64,000 bases of DNA from NCBI RefSeq assembly GCF_000204055.1, contig NW_006768770.1, forward strand, positions 1,813,589 to 1,877,588. The letters run 5' to 3'. Numbering within the stretch: position 1 is the stretch's first letter; the number at the start of each line of letters is the position of its first letter. A model generated the notes under the pieces. It saw only the letters and a program-made list of their open reading frames with translations, searched no databases and was not told the DNA's origin. This DNA comes from Melampsora larici-populina 98AG31. Lineage: Eukaryota; Basidiomycota; Pucciniomycetes; Pucciniales; Melampsoraceae. Below are positions 34,752 to 45,699 of the stretch, piece after piece. Both the position numbers and the translations under genes were made by a program.

Positions 34752-37700
34752 ACATACTCGAACGCCTTCGACCAGTCCTGATAAGATCACAAGTTTGAAA
34801 ATGGAGTGTTCCTTTGGCGACACCCTCCATCTTTTCAAAAATCCCACTCATAAAACCACTGATCTGGTCTTTGCAGTTGCATGAAACATGAATAGTTGTT
34901 TTCGCAACTTTGTAGTGGTGCAAAAAATTCATATCAGCCTCCAACTGGGCATTGAACTTGGAAATGATAATGATGAGCAGGAGGGTAACTTACCGATTGG
35001 TTGCTCAATGAAGACCGGAGTAGAAGTGGTGCCCAGAGTGATTGAGCCATTGGAAGTGTGGTTTTTTTGATGATCATAAACTAGTGTCATTGGGACTACA
35101 CACATCCGTCACATCAGTGTAGTGTTCAGGTCATATAGAATGAGGTGAAGAAGCAAGAAAAATGAGAGGAAGTATACACACCATTGGGTTGTCCACTAGG
35201 TTGTTTAACAAAAACCGGAGTGCGCGGGGTTTCAAGAATCATCAAGTCATCAGATGAATTGGTGTTTTGATAGTTATCAACCGGGGTCACTGGCACTACA
35301 TACATTCAACTCGCATCAGTATATGGGTATTCAGATTGTATAGAACGAGAAAGCCTTAATAATGAGAAAAATCATGACTCACTGTCCGGTTGTTCATCAA
35401 CAACGGGGGTACAAGGAGTTCGAATTGCTGGGCCATCAAACGGATCGATTTTTTGACGTTTAGGAACTGGTGTGACCGGCACTACAAACAATCAACATCA
35501 ATCAGCATGTACATATCTTAAATACAAGTATAGAATGAGAAGGAGGGTAACTTACCAATTGGTTGCTCAATGAAGACCGGAGTAGAAGTGGTGCCGAGAG
35601 TGATTGAGCCATCGGAAGTGTGGTTTTTTTGATGATCATAAACTAGTGTCATCGGGACTACACACATCCGTCACATCAGTGTAGTGTTCAGATCATATAG
35701 AATGAGGTGAAGAAGAAAGAAATATGAGAGGAAGTATACACACCATTGGGTTGTCCACTAGGTTGTTTAACAAAAACCGGAGTGCGCGGGGTTTCGAGAA
35801 TCATCAAGTCATCAGATGAATTGATGTTTTGATAGTTATCAACCGGGGTCACTGGCACTACATACATTCAACTCGCATCAGTATATGGGTATTCAGATTG
35901 TATAGAACGAGAAAGCCTTAATAATGAGAAAAATCATGACTCACCGTCCGGTTGTTCATCAACAACGGGGGTACAAGGAGTTCCAAGAATTGCTGGGCCA
36001 TCAAACGGATCGATTTTTTGACGTTTAGGAACTGGTGTGACCGGCACTACAAACAATCAACTTCAATCAACATGTAGATATGTTAAACACAAATATAGAA
36101 TGAGGGATGGAAGATGTGAAAGTGGAACAGACCTTCAGAACTTTCGTCAAAGACTTTAGCTTGCTGGCGTTTGAGAGAGAGACTTTCAGGCTTGATTGCA
36201 TGGGCTTTAGTATTAGCCGCCATGGGATCAGAATCGATCGCAGCCGCAGGTGTGAAAAAGCGATTGATATCGTCGTGCAGGGAAGTATTATCAGAGGTGA
36301 TAGCTGCAGCAGGTGTGGAAAAGCGATTGGAATCATCTTGCAGGTGAGTATTATCAGAAGTATTATCAGAGGTGATCGCTGCAGCAGGCGTGGCAACGCG
36401 ATGCATATCATCTTGCAGTTGAGTATGGTTGTGATTGATTGTGATGGCGATTTCAGTTGGTAGAGCCTCATCACCCCAAAGTTGATACGTGTTGGTGTTG
36501 CATGCATCGGGAGAACTGTGTTGAAGTTGACAAGGGTATGTACATTATTTGGTGATATGTAACTCGAGTTTCTGGGCTCATGACTTGATTGGTCCAAGCC
36601 AATGGAAACCGATAACTGAAGGTTGATTTTTTGGCGTTTAAGAGCATGATCCTCTGCCGTTTTCATCCCTGACAATACACGCAAGACAAAAACTTGGTCA
36701 GCATGCACAAAAATATAGACATGACATTGTCGTAGTGAAAGAACTAATGCACTGGTCATTGACTTACCATTGACCTGTTCATCTAAGACTTCCGGTCGCC
36801 GGCGCTTCAAGGATATGTTTCCAGGCTGCACTACCCCGGCTAAACCTGCGATAGGCTCGGGTATGACTGTATCAGCTACAATCAAAGGTGAATTGAGAGT
36901 AGCTGCAACAGGGTCTGGTGTAGCTGTATCTGTGTTGTCGATTGTCGTCGTGATATCATTGGACATGGCTTCAGCCAAATCGGAGATGGCATCCACAGTT
37001 AGATGGGTGTCTAGATCGAGTCGGGCCGGGGCTTCGTCCACAGGAGTTAATCCAGTATAGCTTTCGCCCCAGCTATGGAGGTTTGGGAATTGAACATCGT
37101 ATTCGTAGCCTGACTCTAAGTCGGTATATCGCGATCCACTCCCGTGACTTCGGCAAGCCTGTGAGACTTTAGTTGGAAAGAAAGTATAGAATGTCAGATC
37201 TAAATGCAAGTTAGTTATCGCAGCTCAAAGAAGCAATCGACTTACATGAATATTGTTTTGCATTTCGTATACGTTTCTTGAGAGAAGCAAAGATGCTTTT
37301 GAAAGCCTTCATTTAGAAGTTTATATAAGTGAGGCGATACACTCAGAACTAGAGAAAAGGGTGTTTGAGAGACGAAACAATGGAAAATCAGAAACTAGAC
37401 AATGATTTTCTGAGATTAATGTGAACGATGAAGACAAGGGAGGGTGAAGAAGATGAGAAGGAGATAACAGAAATAATATAAGACAGAGTACGAAAGCAAT
37501 AAAAAGTGATACACTCAAGGATAGAGAAAAAGGTGTGAGAGAATCGCAAACTATCAACCAGAATATAATATGAGATGGATGTTGAAGCAGGAAGGCCAGA
37601 CAGGGTGAAGCAGATACAAAGTAAAATACGGAAAAGAAATAACACAGAATATGGAAAAGATATCTTGAATCAATCAACACGATGCAGGTTGATCAATTCA

Positions 37701-38050
37701 AGAAGCTTCACCCTCAAAGGGCTTCATACTCACCTGCCTAGCTCCTCCTTTGAAGAAGACTCCTTCCGCTTTGAATGATTGTGCGTGTTTATACATCGAA
37801 TAGATCTGCCTTTGATATTGGACCATCTGAGAAACAAATGCAAATAACGGTCAGCGTACAAATTAGCTTTCAAGTAGTTAACAAATATTTGGAAAATTAG
37901 GAAGACTGAGGAATGTGTACGATACTTTGGTAGAAGGTGCAGTAACAGTCCGTGAGCTAAAACTCGCCGATTGTTTTTGCTTCGCTTGAATGCAATGATT
38001 GTGAAGAGTAGAGTGTGGCACCCTGTTTTCATGTACCAAACAGTCACTGA
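34752..38050 (-). CDS. Gene A: multi-exon protein with tandemly duplicated symmetric exons, unrecognised
   Basis: Minus strand. Exons visible in order: about 38020-37930 (ASFSSRTVTAPSTK), 37834-37742 (MVQYQRQIYSMYKHAQSF), 37158-36768 (SRYTDLESGYEYDVQF...SLKRRRPEVLDEQVN), about 36680 onward (KTAEDHALKRQKIN), and 36406-36130 with a threefold repeat (RFSTPAAAITSDNTS). Six short exons follow: 36046-35945, 35857-35744, 35657-35556, 35481-35383, 35295-35182 and 35095-34994. Each encodes V-P-(V/M)-T-x-V...TP-x-TPV(F/V)-x-x-Q-P, has length divisible by three and is phase 1-1. The last block (MNFLHHYKVAKTTIHVSC...TGRRRSSM, stop at 34754-34752) looks coding, but its frame does not agree with the preceding donor, so the final join is open. 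The product is hydrophilic with KR-rich patches that could be nuclear signals. No known domain. Confidence 0.55.
34981..36066 (-). repeat. Tandem duplication of a three-exon block (about 560 bp unit)
   Basis: 34981-35542 and 35543-36066 are two nearly identical copies, introns included, of a block with three exons and their splice sites. Differences are a few substitutions, small indels and one in-frame codon (GTTCGA against GTTCCAAGA). Such similarity in intron DNA means the duplication is recent. The three exons within a block are themselves old relatives of one another. Confidence 0.9.
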
Positions 38051-38059
38051 AAATCACGA

Positions 38060-39217
38060 TCACAGATGGAAGAAAGGTTTTTGGGAGAAGATAAAGAGAC
38101 GGAAGTATAAATGAAAAAGAGGACGTTTATGTAAGATTGCCGGCGCACGGAGGTGTGGTTAATGAGGTTGTAAGATATGCGTGAATGCCCTTCTTCCGTT
38201 CGCGTCTCTGACCACCCACATCTACTTTCCTTCTAGATCTTAAGATGTCTTGAATAACGTCCGGTTATTCCAATTCAAAATCAAAGTGATATGCCGCGGA
38301 ATCTTCAAATCTTCCAATGATATCAGAAGAGGAAAATAAGAAAAAGGTTAATCAGTAGAATGAAGGATAGCTATTAAATAATTGCAGATGAAAAGACTTA
38401 ACTCGTTCAAAACATTGATGTGCACAATTCTCATGCCATTTGAAACAAATCGCTTGTACAGATGGATCTAACGCTTGATCCTCAATTGGAGGTGGTCTCA
38501 ACTGTAAATCGATTGAGCTAATCTTACAATTGATTTGAAATGAGTGATTTTCATGTATAATTCATTATCGCTTGGTGTATAAGAATCTATGGATTTGTTG
38601 ACAAATTGATGAGTTACATATATATATTCCATCATGAAGAATTATGATGGAAATTGAAATTTACTGACCTTCATTGATTTCGTTGGAATCAATTTTTTTT
38701 GATTTGATTTGAGGTTTTAATTTAAAAACACATCATGTTCTTGTTTTGATTGTGAATCGGTGGAAAATATTTCATCTGAGAAGAAAGTGAAGTTGAATGA
38801 AGTTCAGTGGGGGAGTGGTTGAATCAGATCAATCGAGATCAAGTTGGTGGATGATTTGGTCAAAACCATGAACTGGTCTGGATGGGCTATTGGATCAGTT
38901 CCCATCCAGTTGACCCGGTCTCGAGTAGATAGTCAATCCGGGGCCAAATAATTGCAGTTCAGACTTTTCCCACAGTTCGGGAATTGAGTTCAGCATTGTA
39001 ATAGATTCGCTGTTACTGACAAGAACTGACACTATTGGGGGTTTTTTATGTTGTACAACTTTTGAGAAGAATGAAAACAGAAAAGTTCTTTTTTCGTTTT
39101 GCAAACCACCTTTCACAAAGAAAAAGAGGAAAGTGAAGTAAAAAAGTGATTCATGACATGCACCGTCATATACTCTTATTGTCATCTGAACATAACTAGC
39201 ATACATCTTTGTCCTTC
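38060..39217. other. No gene seen; intergenic between Plavaka transposase and gene A
   Basis: AT-rich. A perfect hairpin TTCCATCAT / ATGATGGAA sits at about 38626-38651. Otherwise nothing supportable. It should include the 3' flank of the transposase and the promoter of gene A, but no inverted repeat end was recognised. Confidence 0.35.
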
Positions 39218-42200
39218 TTATTCATCAGTTTGTGGAGTCTCTGCAGCAATTAGATCCTAAATCAAAATAAATTGGGACGTAAGTTAGCAACATTACCCTT
39301 ATTTTTCCAGAAATATCAAATATAAGCTTACTGAGTTCCTTAAACTGACGACAGAGAGGGTTTTCTGCGATATCCCGAACATGTTTTCTTGATTGAAAAC
39401 AGCCGCAACATGACCTATCATATCTCTGACGTCCACTACAACTTGTGGGGCAGGTATATCATATAGTATGGTCGCTTGAAGACCAGAATATTGAGAATAC
39501 AAATTTTTCTGTGAGTCGGAGTCACTCAGTTTGGTGAATGGCTCAATATGGAGAAAGTTAGTTGGTATGAGAGATGTTCGAAATATCGCCACAATTCTTC
39601 CGTAGCTTCTCTTTTTCCTTAACGTGAACTCAATCAAAGTATTTCCTTCATTGGGTTTGCGAGGTTTAGCGGAGTTGAAATATTTTCCACTAATATTTAG
39701 TCTCTGGATGGTCTGGACTTCATCTGGCAGTAATTTACTTTGGCAGTTTGGGGTGCCTGTGTTGCTGAACTTGTTCGAAAACGCTCCATAACGTCCGTCT
39801 ATGTCATTGTTGAGATAATTCAACCAGGTGTGGTAGGTTGTCAGCTGATCTATTCCTGTAAGTTTCGACCATGCGGGAATTGGGAGTCCAGTGAGCGTGG
39901 CGACAGCGGTATCTCGAATTCTCTCATCTGCCCGACTCAGTAAAGCTGATGTGTTGTTCAAAACCGATTGGAAGAGTCCTCTGCGGATAAATGAATTGCT
40001 GAGTGTCTTTTCAAGATCCTCTGCAAAGATAAGTAGATTATCAATACCCCAATATACTGTAAAGTTCCATTACAAGCAAATCCTCCTTACCTAGGTGGCG
40101 ATTTGTTGGGGTGTTGATTAATGCACCATTCATTCTCTCGCCTGCAAAGCCCGCTGTATATGATGGTGGTCCATAAAGTTTCGCTATTTCTGGAATGTGC
40201 TGTGCCACATGTAGGTTTGATTTTACGGTAACACCTTTCCAGTATGTATCAAGGTGGTGCCGATAATCTTGCAAAAGAAATTGTAACCTGTCACATTTCT
40301 TTTGATCAAAAGTGCGAGAGAATGTGCAATTAACAACCCCGGCAAGTTTGATGAGACTTTGACATATAACTTTTTCTGAATCATTTTCGGACTGGTACAG
40401 CTCCGGAATCATGACAAGTACCATATAGACAGTATACAATACAAGCCATTCAGTTGCTTTCACGTGTCCACAACTTCCCATTCCTATTTTCTTTGGAAGT
40501 CGAGTCATCCATGTCGGAGTAACTATATCTGGCACAGCCTGATGTAGTTTTTCCAATAATAAGACCGTGATCTTAGGATCTTTAGGGAGTTCTGTAGATT
40601 GAGGGGCATTTGGGAACCCTCGAACAGTTGAATTTGAATCACTTCGAGCCGGAGAATTCGAAGTACTCCGAGCATCTGAGGTTTCATTTGGTTGAGCAAT
40701 CAAACCTGGGCTTGAATCGTCTTGAATGATCGAACGTCGTGAGGTTATGTCGTGCTGAGCAATGGATGTACGTGGGTGAGTGATTTTTCTTTTTTTTTAG
40801 TTGTTATTCTCGGGATGATCTTTTGGGCTGTGTAGGATGTCACAGATGATCCTGATGATGATTCTATTCGTTTCAATCGTCTGATTGGCCGGGCTTTTGA
40901 ATCTTGAGACAGCTGTCTTTTTTTTCCTTTGCCAGGTATGATACTGACAGTTCCTGAAGGATCCACAGTATCAATATGCCGAAGTCGTTTATTTGACGCC
41001 TCCACAGGGCTTCTAGCACGTTTGCTACTGTAGGTTAGATTTGAGATCTCGGATACACTCCCATTGGTGTCTTCGGCACTTTCATCTATGTCTTCAGTAC
41101 CTTCATCTACGCCTGAATGACTCTGATTGTTGTCTTGACTCTGATTTTCGAGGTCTGTGTGCTGGCTACCTTCATCATTGTTGAAATTACTTTCTTCATT
41201 CATACCATCATCGTAATTCTCCTCAAGCTGAGCTGGCACACCGCGTCTGCCACCAATTTTGTTTTTAATTCTCTGTACATCCTAAGGGAAGGTAGGTATT
41301 GGATGTTCATCAGAAGGTAAGTTACAATTCCCAGTTCAGTTCCTTGATGAATCAAAGAACTTACTTCAGCCCTATGCATTCCCTTGCGAGCATTAACCTC
41401 ATAGATATATTTCAACTTCTTCCCAGCAGCAAAAATTCCAATACATGATTTCAAATGATCAAGAAGAATACCCAACAGCATGCAATGCATGATATCCACA
41501 GTAACAAACTCGTGTGGTCTCCAGTACGGTAGCTTTGAGAATATGCTATAACGTACTCCGAAATCATCGAAAATCTTTTCTTGTTCTTCCAACGTCTCTG
41601 CGTCTTTCCAAGCCTCAGCATGGATTTGATGATCGGATCTTTCTGGCCATTTGGTGATGTCAATGTCGCCCATGTCGTTTTTCTTTAAAGCGCAGTGAGG
41701 ACAGAAAAGTGTTGCCGTATGAGACGCGAAACCGGCAATTTTTCGCATCCCAGGTGCATCGGCAATAAGTGGCCAAATGACCGCGCGTATGACTCGTCCA
41801 CTTTGATGCCTTGATGTTGTGGTGAAGAAGACTCCCTCCCAAAGCTGCATGAACTCGTCCACTAGCGGCTTCAGCGGATCATTTATCTGATCGGTTTTTG
41901 GCTCCTGAGGACCAGGAATTATGCCGTATAGAAAGATATTTTCTTCTTTATACCGCATCTCCGGGGGGAGGTTGTAACAGATAAGTATCACGTTTCCGCT
42001 GGAGATGTGCCTTTGTGATCCACGTCCGTGTGGATTGAACCAATCACAAAAAAATCTGAAGACCAAGTTGCCGCTTTTTGAAGTATATGGTACCGAGGAG
42101 TTACTGGAAGAAATTTCAAATGTTTTCCACATCTTTCCGTCCCAGATGTCATATGCCTTTGTTGGATCTCGTCGAGTTGATTGGGCTGCTCTGGTGATTG

Positions 42201-43116
42201 AGGCATCTAAATGATCTTCAAACCCTGGAAGGAACATCAGCTTAGCCAGCCACGATTGCAGTGACTGGTAGTGGAAGACTCGATGTGGCTTTAGTGTTTT
42301 ATTGTTGTAGAGAGAGGCGTCGCAGCTTTGCCGGCAAGTCTCTTCATCCTTCTTCTTCCTTTTGATGGATTGAAAGAAACGCATACTATCACATTTCAGC
42401 TTGTATGTTGCTGGGTTCGTTGGTTGAATTCCATGTAACGCAAAGCACTCCGGACAGCATATTTCTGAAGTCAAACTTGAATCGAGATTGAAGATATTGT
42501 ATAGCTTTGGAAGGGTGGTTGGTATTTCATTCCAAAATGGGTAACCGTGATAATTCGATTCGAGACATGTTTGTTCAATACTGAGCTTCGCGATCTTGAG
42601 AGCAGTTCGGCTGGACCGGTGACTAGCACGATCTTTGATACTCGATTTGGCGATTTGCAGCATATTGATTAAGGCAGATGGCTTTTGATGATATACCTCA
42701 GGTAGTCGATATTGTTCTGTAGAAAGAACAGATGACGGCCTAGCTGAAAGTGAACGCCTCCGAGATGGCTGGCTTGGTCCTTCTGAACATGACGAGCCTC
42801 TCTGTATAAGTAAGTTGCTGGTGCTCGAAGATCTGCGACGTGTCTATTATTTGATTTTGCAAAAACAAAAGACGTAAGATGAGTGAGAATCCTAAGACAA
42901 AAATTAGTGCGGAACACACACATTTGTAGGGACGGGAATTTCCTGGAGGGTTGATGATGCACCCTGTCGTGATTCATGCCGAAGACGGCGTAGCTCAGCC
43001 TCGTGATTCTTGCCATTATGTGACGTGCGCATTTTGCCAATTGTTGTGACTCCATTCAGCGCAAAGCTTTCAGCTCCACAACCAAGCTCCACACATGTGC
43101 AGATATGAGGTGGCAT
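39218..43116 (-). CDS. Plavaka-type (CACTA-related) transposase gene
   Basis: ATG at 43116 (MPPHICTCVELGCG, a Cys-rich start usual for this group), intron near 42850-42915, then the main exon to about 41366. That exon has a Cys pair (CPECFALHG), a conserved core YNLPPEMRYKEENIFLYGI-IPGPQEP (42000-41900), PLIADAPGMRKIAGF and FCPHCALKK (about 41700), and VTVDIMHCMLLGILLDHLK. An intron follows (41284-41365). Next come about 180 acidic, Ser-rich residues with basic patches (GKGKKRQLSQD, PIRRLKR), then PTWMTRLPKKIGMGSCGHVKATEW and GFAGERMNGALINTPTNRH (40160-40090). After another intron come TLTGLPIPAWSKL...NISGKYFN and the last exon DLIAAETPQTDE with TAA at 39218-39220. A one-base frame change occurs in an A-run at about 40789-40799. 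Apart from that the gene looks intact. It would catalyse cut-and-paste transposition in the nucleus. Confidence 0.82.
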
Positions 43117-44320
43117 GGGGGAGATGAACGATGGATGAGTTGAAGATATGACGTTGAAATTTCTCCTAGCAAAAGATAGGAGAGACCGGAATTGGGAATT
43201 TATGAGAAGATGAGAATATACAGATTGGTAGGGTCAGGGTGCACACACAGATTCTTTGGAAAAAATCTTTCTTTAATCTCACGATATAATGTTACTGAGC
43301 TTGTTTTGAAGCCCATGAGGCTGGCTATGCCTAAATTCAGTAGAGCGGGAGCGAGGAAAAGACTTCTCCCTCATCGCCTTTCATCCACATTTACTTTGCA
43401 TCCAACGTTGTGATTAATACAATCACGTCTGATTTCAGCAATACCAACCTTTGGATTTGAATTCATTAATAAAATTTTGTTTTGAAAAGAAACATTCTCC
43501 GTTACATTCCTTTTTGTGAAAAGAAAAAGGATCTACCGAAAAGTCCGAGTTCATTCCGATGCAACATAATATCTCGTCGCGGTATGGTTCAATAAAACCT
43601 CAGCCAAAGCGGTCGATTAAAGACACACCTCAACCATTTTGGGATATCGATGATGTGTTCTTAGAACGCAGAGTCTTCAAGTTCTCCAGACGCCATTCAT
43701 GAGATATCTTTGGGACAGACTGAATGATGTCTATCGTTTCATGGTACTCGTAAGAGATATCAGCCATGGGCTCTTCAGTTTATTGAAACTGGAAGTATAC
43801 TATTTCTTCTCAGATATCATGTAAGTCCTTCAGTTGATTTGACTGGAATGAATCGTGCCTTATCATTGAACTCCAGCATTTTGTTTTGAGTTGAGGGTTT
43901 TTTAGCAAAACCCAAAGACTGTTAGGGGACGACGCCGGACCGGGTACGCAGATTTATCAGTGTTGCCAACTGCTAACAAGCATAAGCAATACCACATCAA
44001 ACATGTATACATCAGTTGTAATATAGTGGATCAAATAGCCATCACATTCTCAATACCCATTTTTAAATGTAAAAGAAAAACACGACAGAGACAAATGATC
44101 TATTCACAAGAAAGCACTCGAGAACTGAATAAAAACCTGTATATTGTGAATATTTAAATAGTATTTTATAACCAGAGATACAATGCAGACGGGTGATATA
44201 TTTACAAGAAACAAAAGCTAATGAAAAAAAGAACAGCAACGCGAATCTGAAGATGATATATTCATAAGAAAAAGGTTGAGTAGATAGTGAAGAGCATTCC
44301 CCAGAAAGTCGATCTTGAGC
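43117..44320. other. No gene seen; intergenic between gene C and the transposase
   Basis: Upstream region of the Plavaka-type gene and 3' flank of gene C. AT-rich with no coding signal. GGGGACGACGCCGGACCGGG at about 43925 is an isolated GC-rich spot. No terminal inverted repeat was recognised. Confidence 0.3.
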
Positions 44321-44323
44321 ATG

Positions 44324-45670
44324 TCATTGTTTCTTGAGCAAATTCTTCAACTCCAAGATATAATGATCCAGTATATGAGCAGGAATACTTCTTCTTTTGT
44401 CCCAGAGATACTTATTCGTCATAGTAAGTTGAGATATATAATTTTCACTGTAGCAAGATTCCGGTAATCCAGCACAAGCCTTAGCACTCTCATTGATTCT
44501 TCCTGAAGCCTTTCTGTTTGAATCCAACCGGCGTGCCACCATTCTTCCTGATCCTCTGTCTCTCGCTCGCTGTCGAGATACCTCATCAATCATGTGTAAA
44601 AATTTGGTATATTTGGAGCTACGCCAGCCTAAATCGATTGAAACAAAGCCGCCGCTCCCATCGTCTTCAGTGTCTGAGCAACAAGCCGCTTTTGGAAGTA
44701 GGGCTAAGGCTGGTATGCCCAGAGCGGCTTCGATTGAATTTTTGCAATGGTTGAAGAGCTGTGAATGAGAAACAAAGATACAGTCGAAGCAATCAGTACA
44801 CCAACCCATCAGTCACAAGTGATATGTCTTTGAACTAACACTGCTGCGACGTGCTGATTTCTTTTGAATTGAGGAGATATGAGGGTTTTTCCGAGCCCTC
44901 GTTATTTCATCTGTGTGCCCGCGGAGCCACCTTTCCAACGTACCCAAGCACATAACATTCCCATGATGTCGCGGGTTAATCGGGTATAAGGAGAACACGC
45001 CTCGGTTGAGTCCCCAGTTGTAATGTTTCGCAACGCAAGCTAAAATGATAGAGTTCCAAGGGGACTCTGGTGGTTCCTTCCAGTCAAGTGTTGCACGTAG
45101 AATTCCGTAGTTGGCCAGTTCGTGAAAGAACAACTGCCTGTATTGTGACCACGAGGCCTTTTGTCGTGGTAGCAGTTTGATGTCGCTGACAGTGATGGGT
45201 TCGGTGTCTAGATGGGTTTGGAATATGGAGGTATCCTCGATGATTTCAGATGAAGTAAGTCGAGGAAGTTTTGAAATCTCAACCAGAGTCGGACCAGAGG
45301 GATAGGGAGTCAGACCGGTTCGTCCGAGCAAGTATTTCACAAAATCAGTCACAGATCTGCAGTACGGGGTGTTGTGATCAGGGATCCATTTGGAAACCTG
45401 TCTATTTTGTTTCTTGATGGATCCTTTCGATTGCTTGTCTATCGCAGTGTGGTCAAGATTTATGGTATAAGTAGGTGAAAGTCACCATTCGCGCGCAAGG
45501 AATGATCACCGAAAACTTACTAGGGTTATCCATTGCAGTGCTTGCTTCGAGTAATCTTTGAGGCTTGGTATCACACGGAGAAGACCGTGTTCTGTGCAGG
45601 CGGTAGTTGCTCTCCTGAATGGGGGTAGGAAGTTCGAGCTGATCAAAGGCTGTGTGCTGCTCTGTGACCT
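44324..45670 (-). CDS. Gene C: transposon-associated protein of unknown function
   Basis: Three coding exons on the minus strand. The first ends at a GTAAGT donor at 45520 (LELPTPIQESNYRLHRTRSS...STAMDNP). The second begins after an AG near 45442 and runs to a GTTAGT donor near 44838 (RSVTDFVKYLLGRTGLTPYP, LRATLDWKEPPESPWNSI, NRGVFSLYPINPRHHGNV, ERWLRGHTDEITRARKNP). The third, after TCATTCACAG near 44767, has LFNHCKNSIEAALG, SDTEDDGSGG, LGWRSSKYTKFLHMIDEVSR and stop at 44324. Proteins with this order (W-N block, Arg-rich segment, acidic SDxED, then WRS block) are, as far as I know, common next to Plavaka/KDZ transposases in basidiomycetes. No enzymatic motif seen. The frame is intact across both introns. 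Start codon not identified. Confidence 0.6.
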
Positions 45671-45699
45671 GTCTGACTCTGGACTCACTCTGTATTGTA

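Noticed and set aside
34957..34993. A 37-nt last intron in gene A
   Set aside because: Borders look good but joining there shifts the frame to an immediate stop, so the final exon connection is not asserted.
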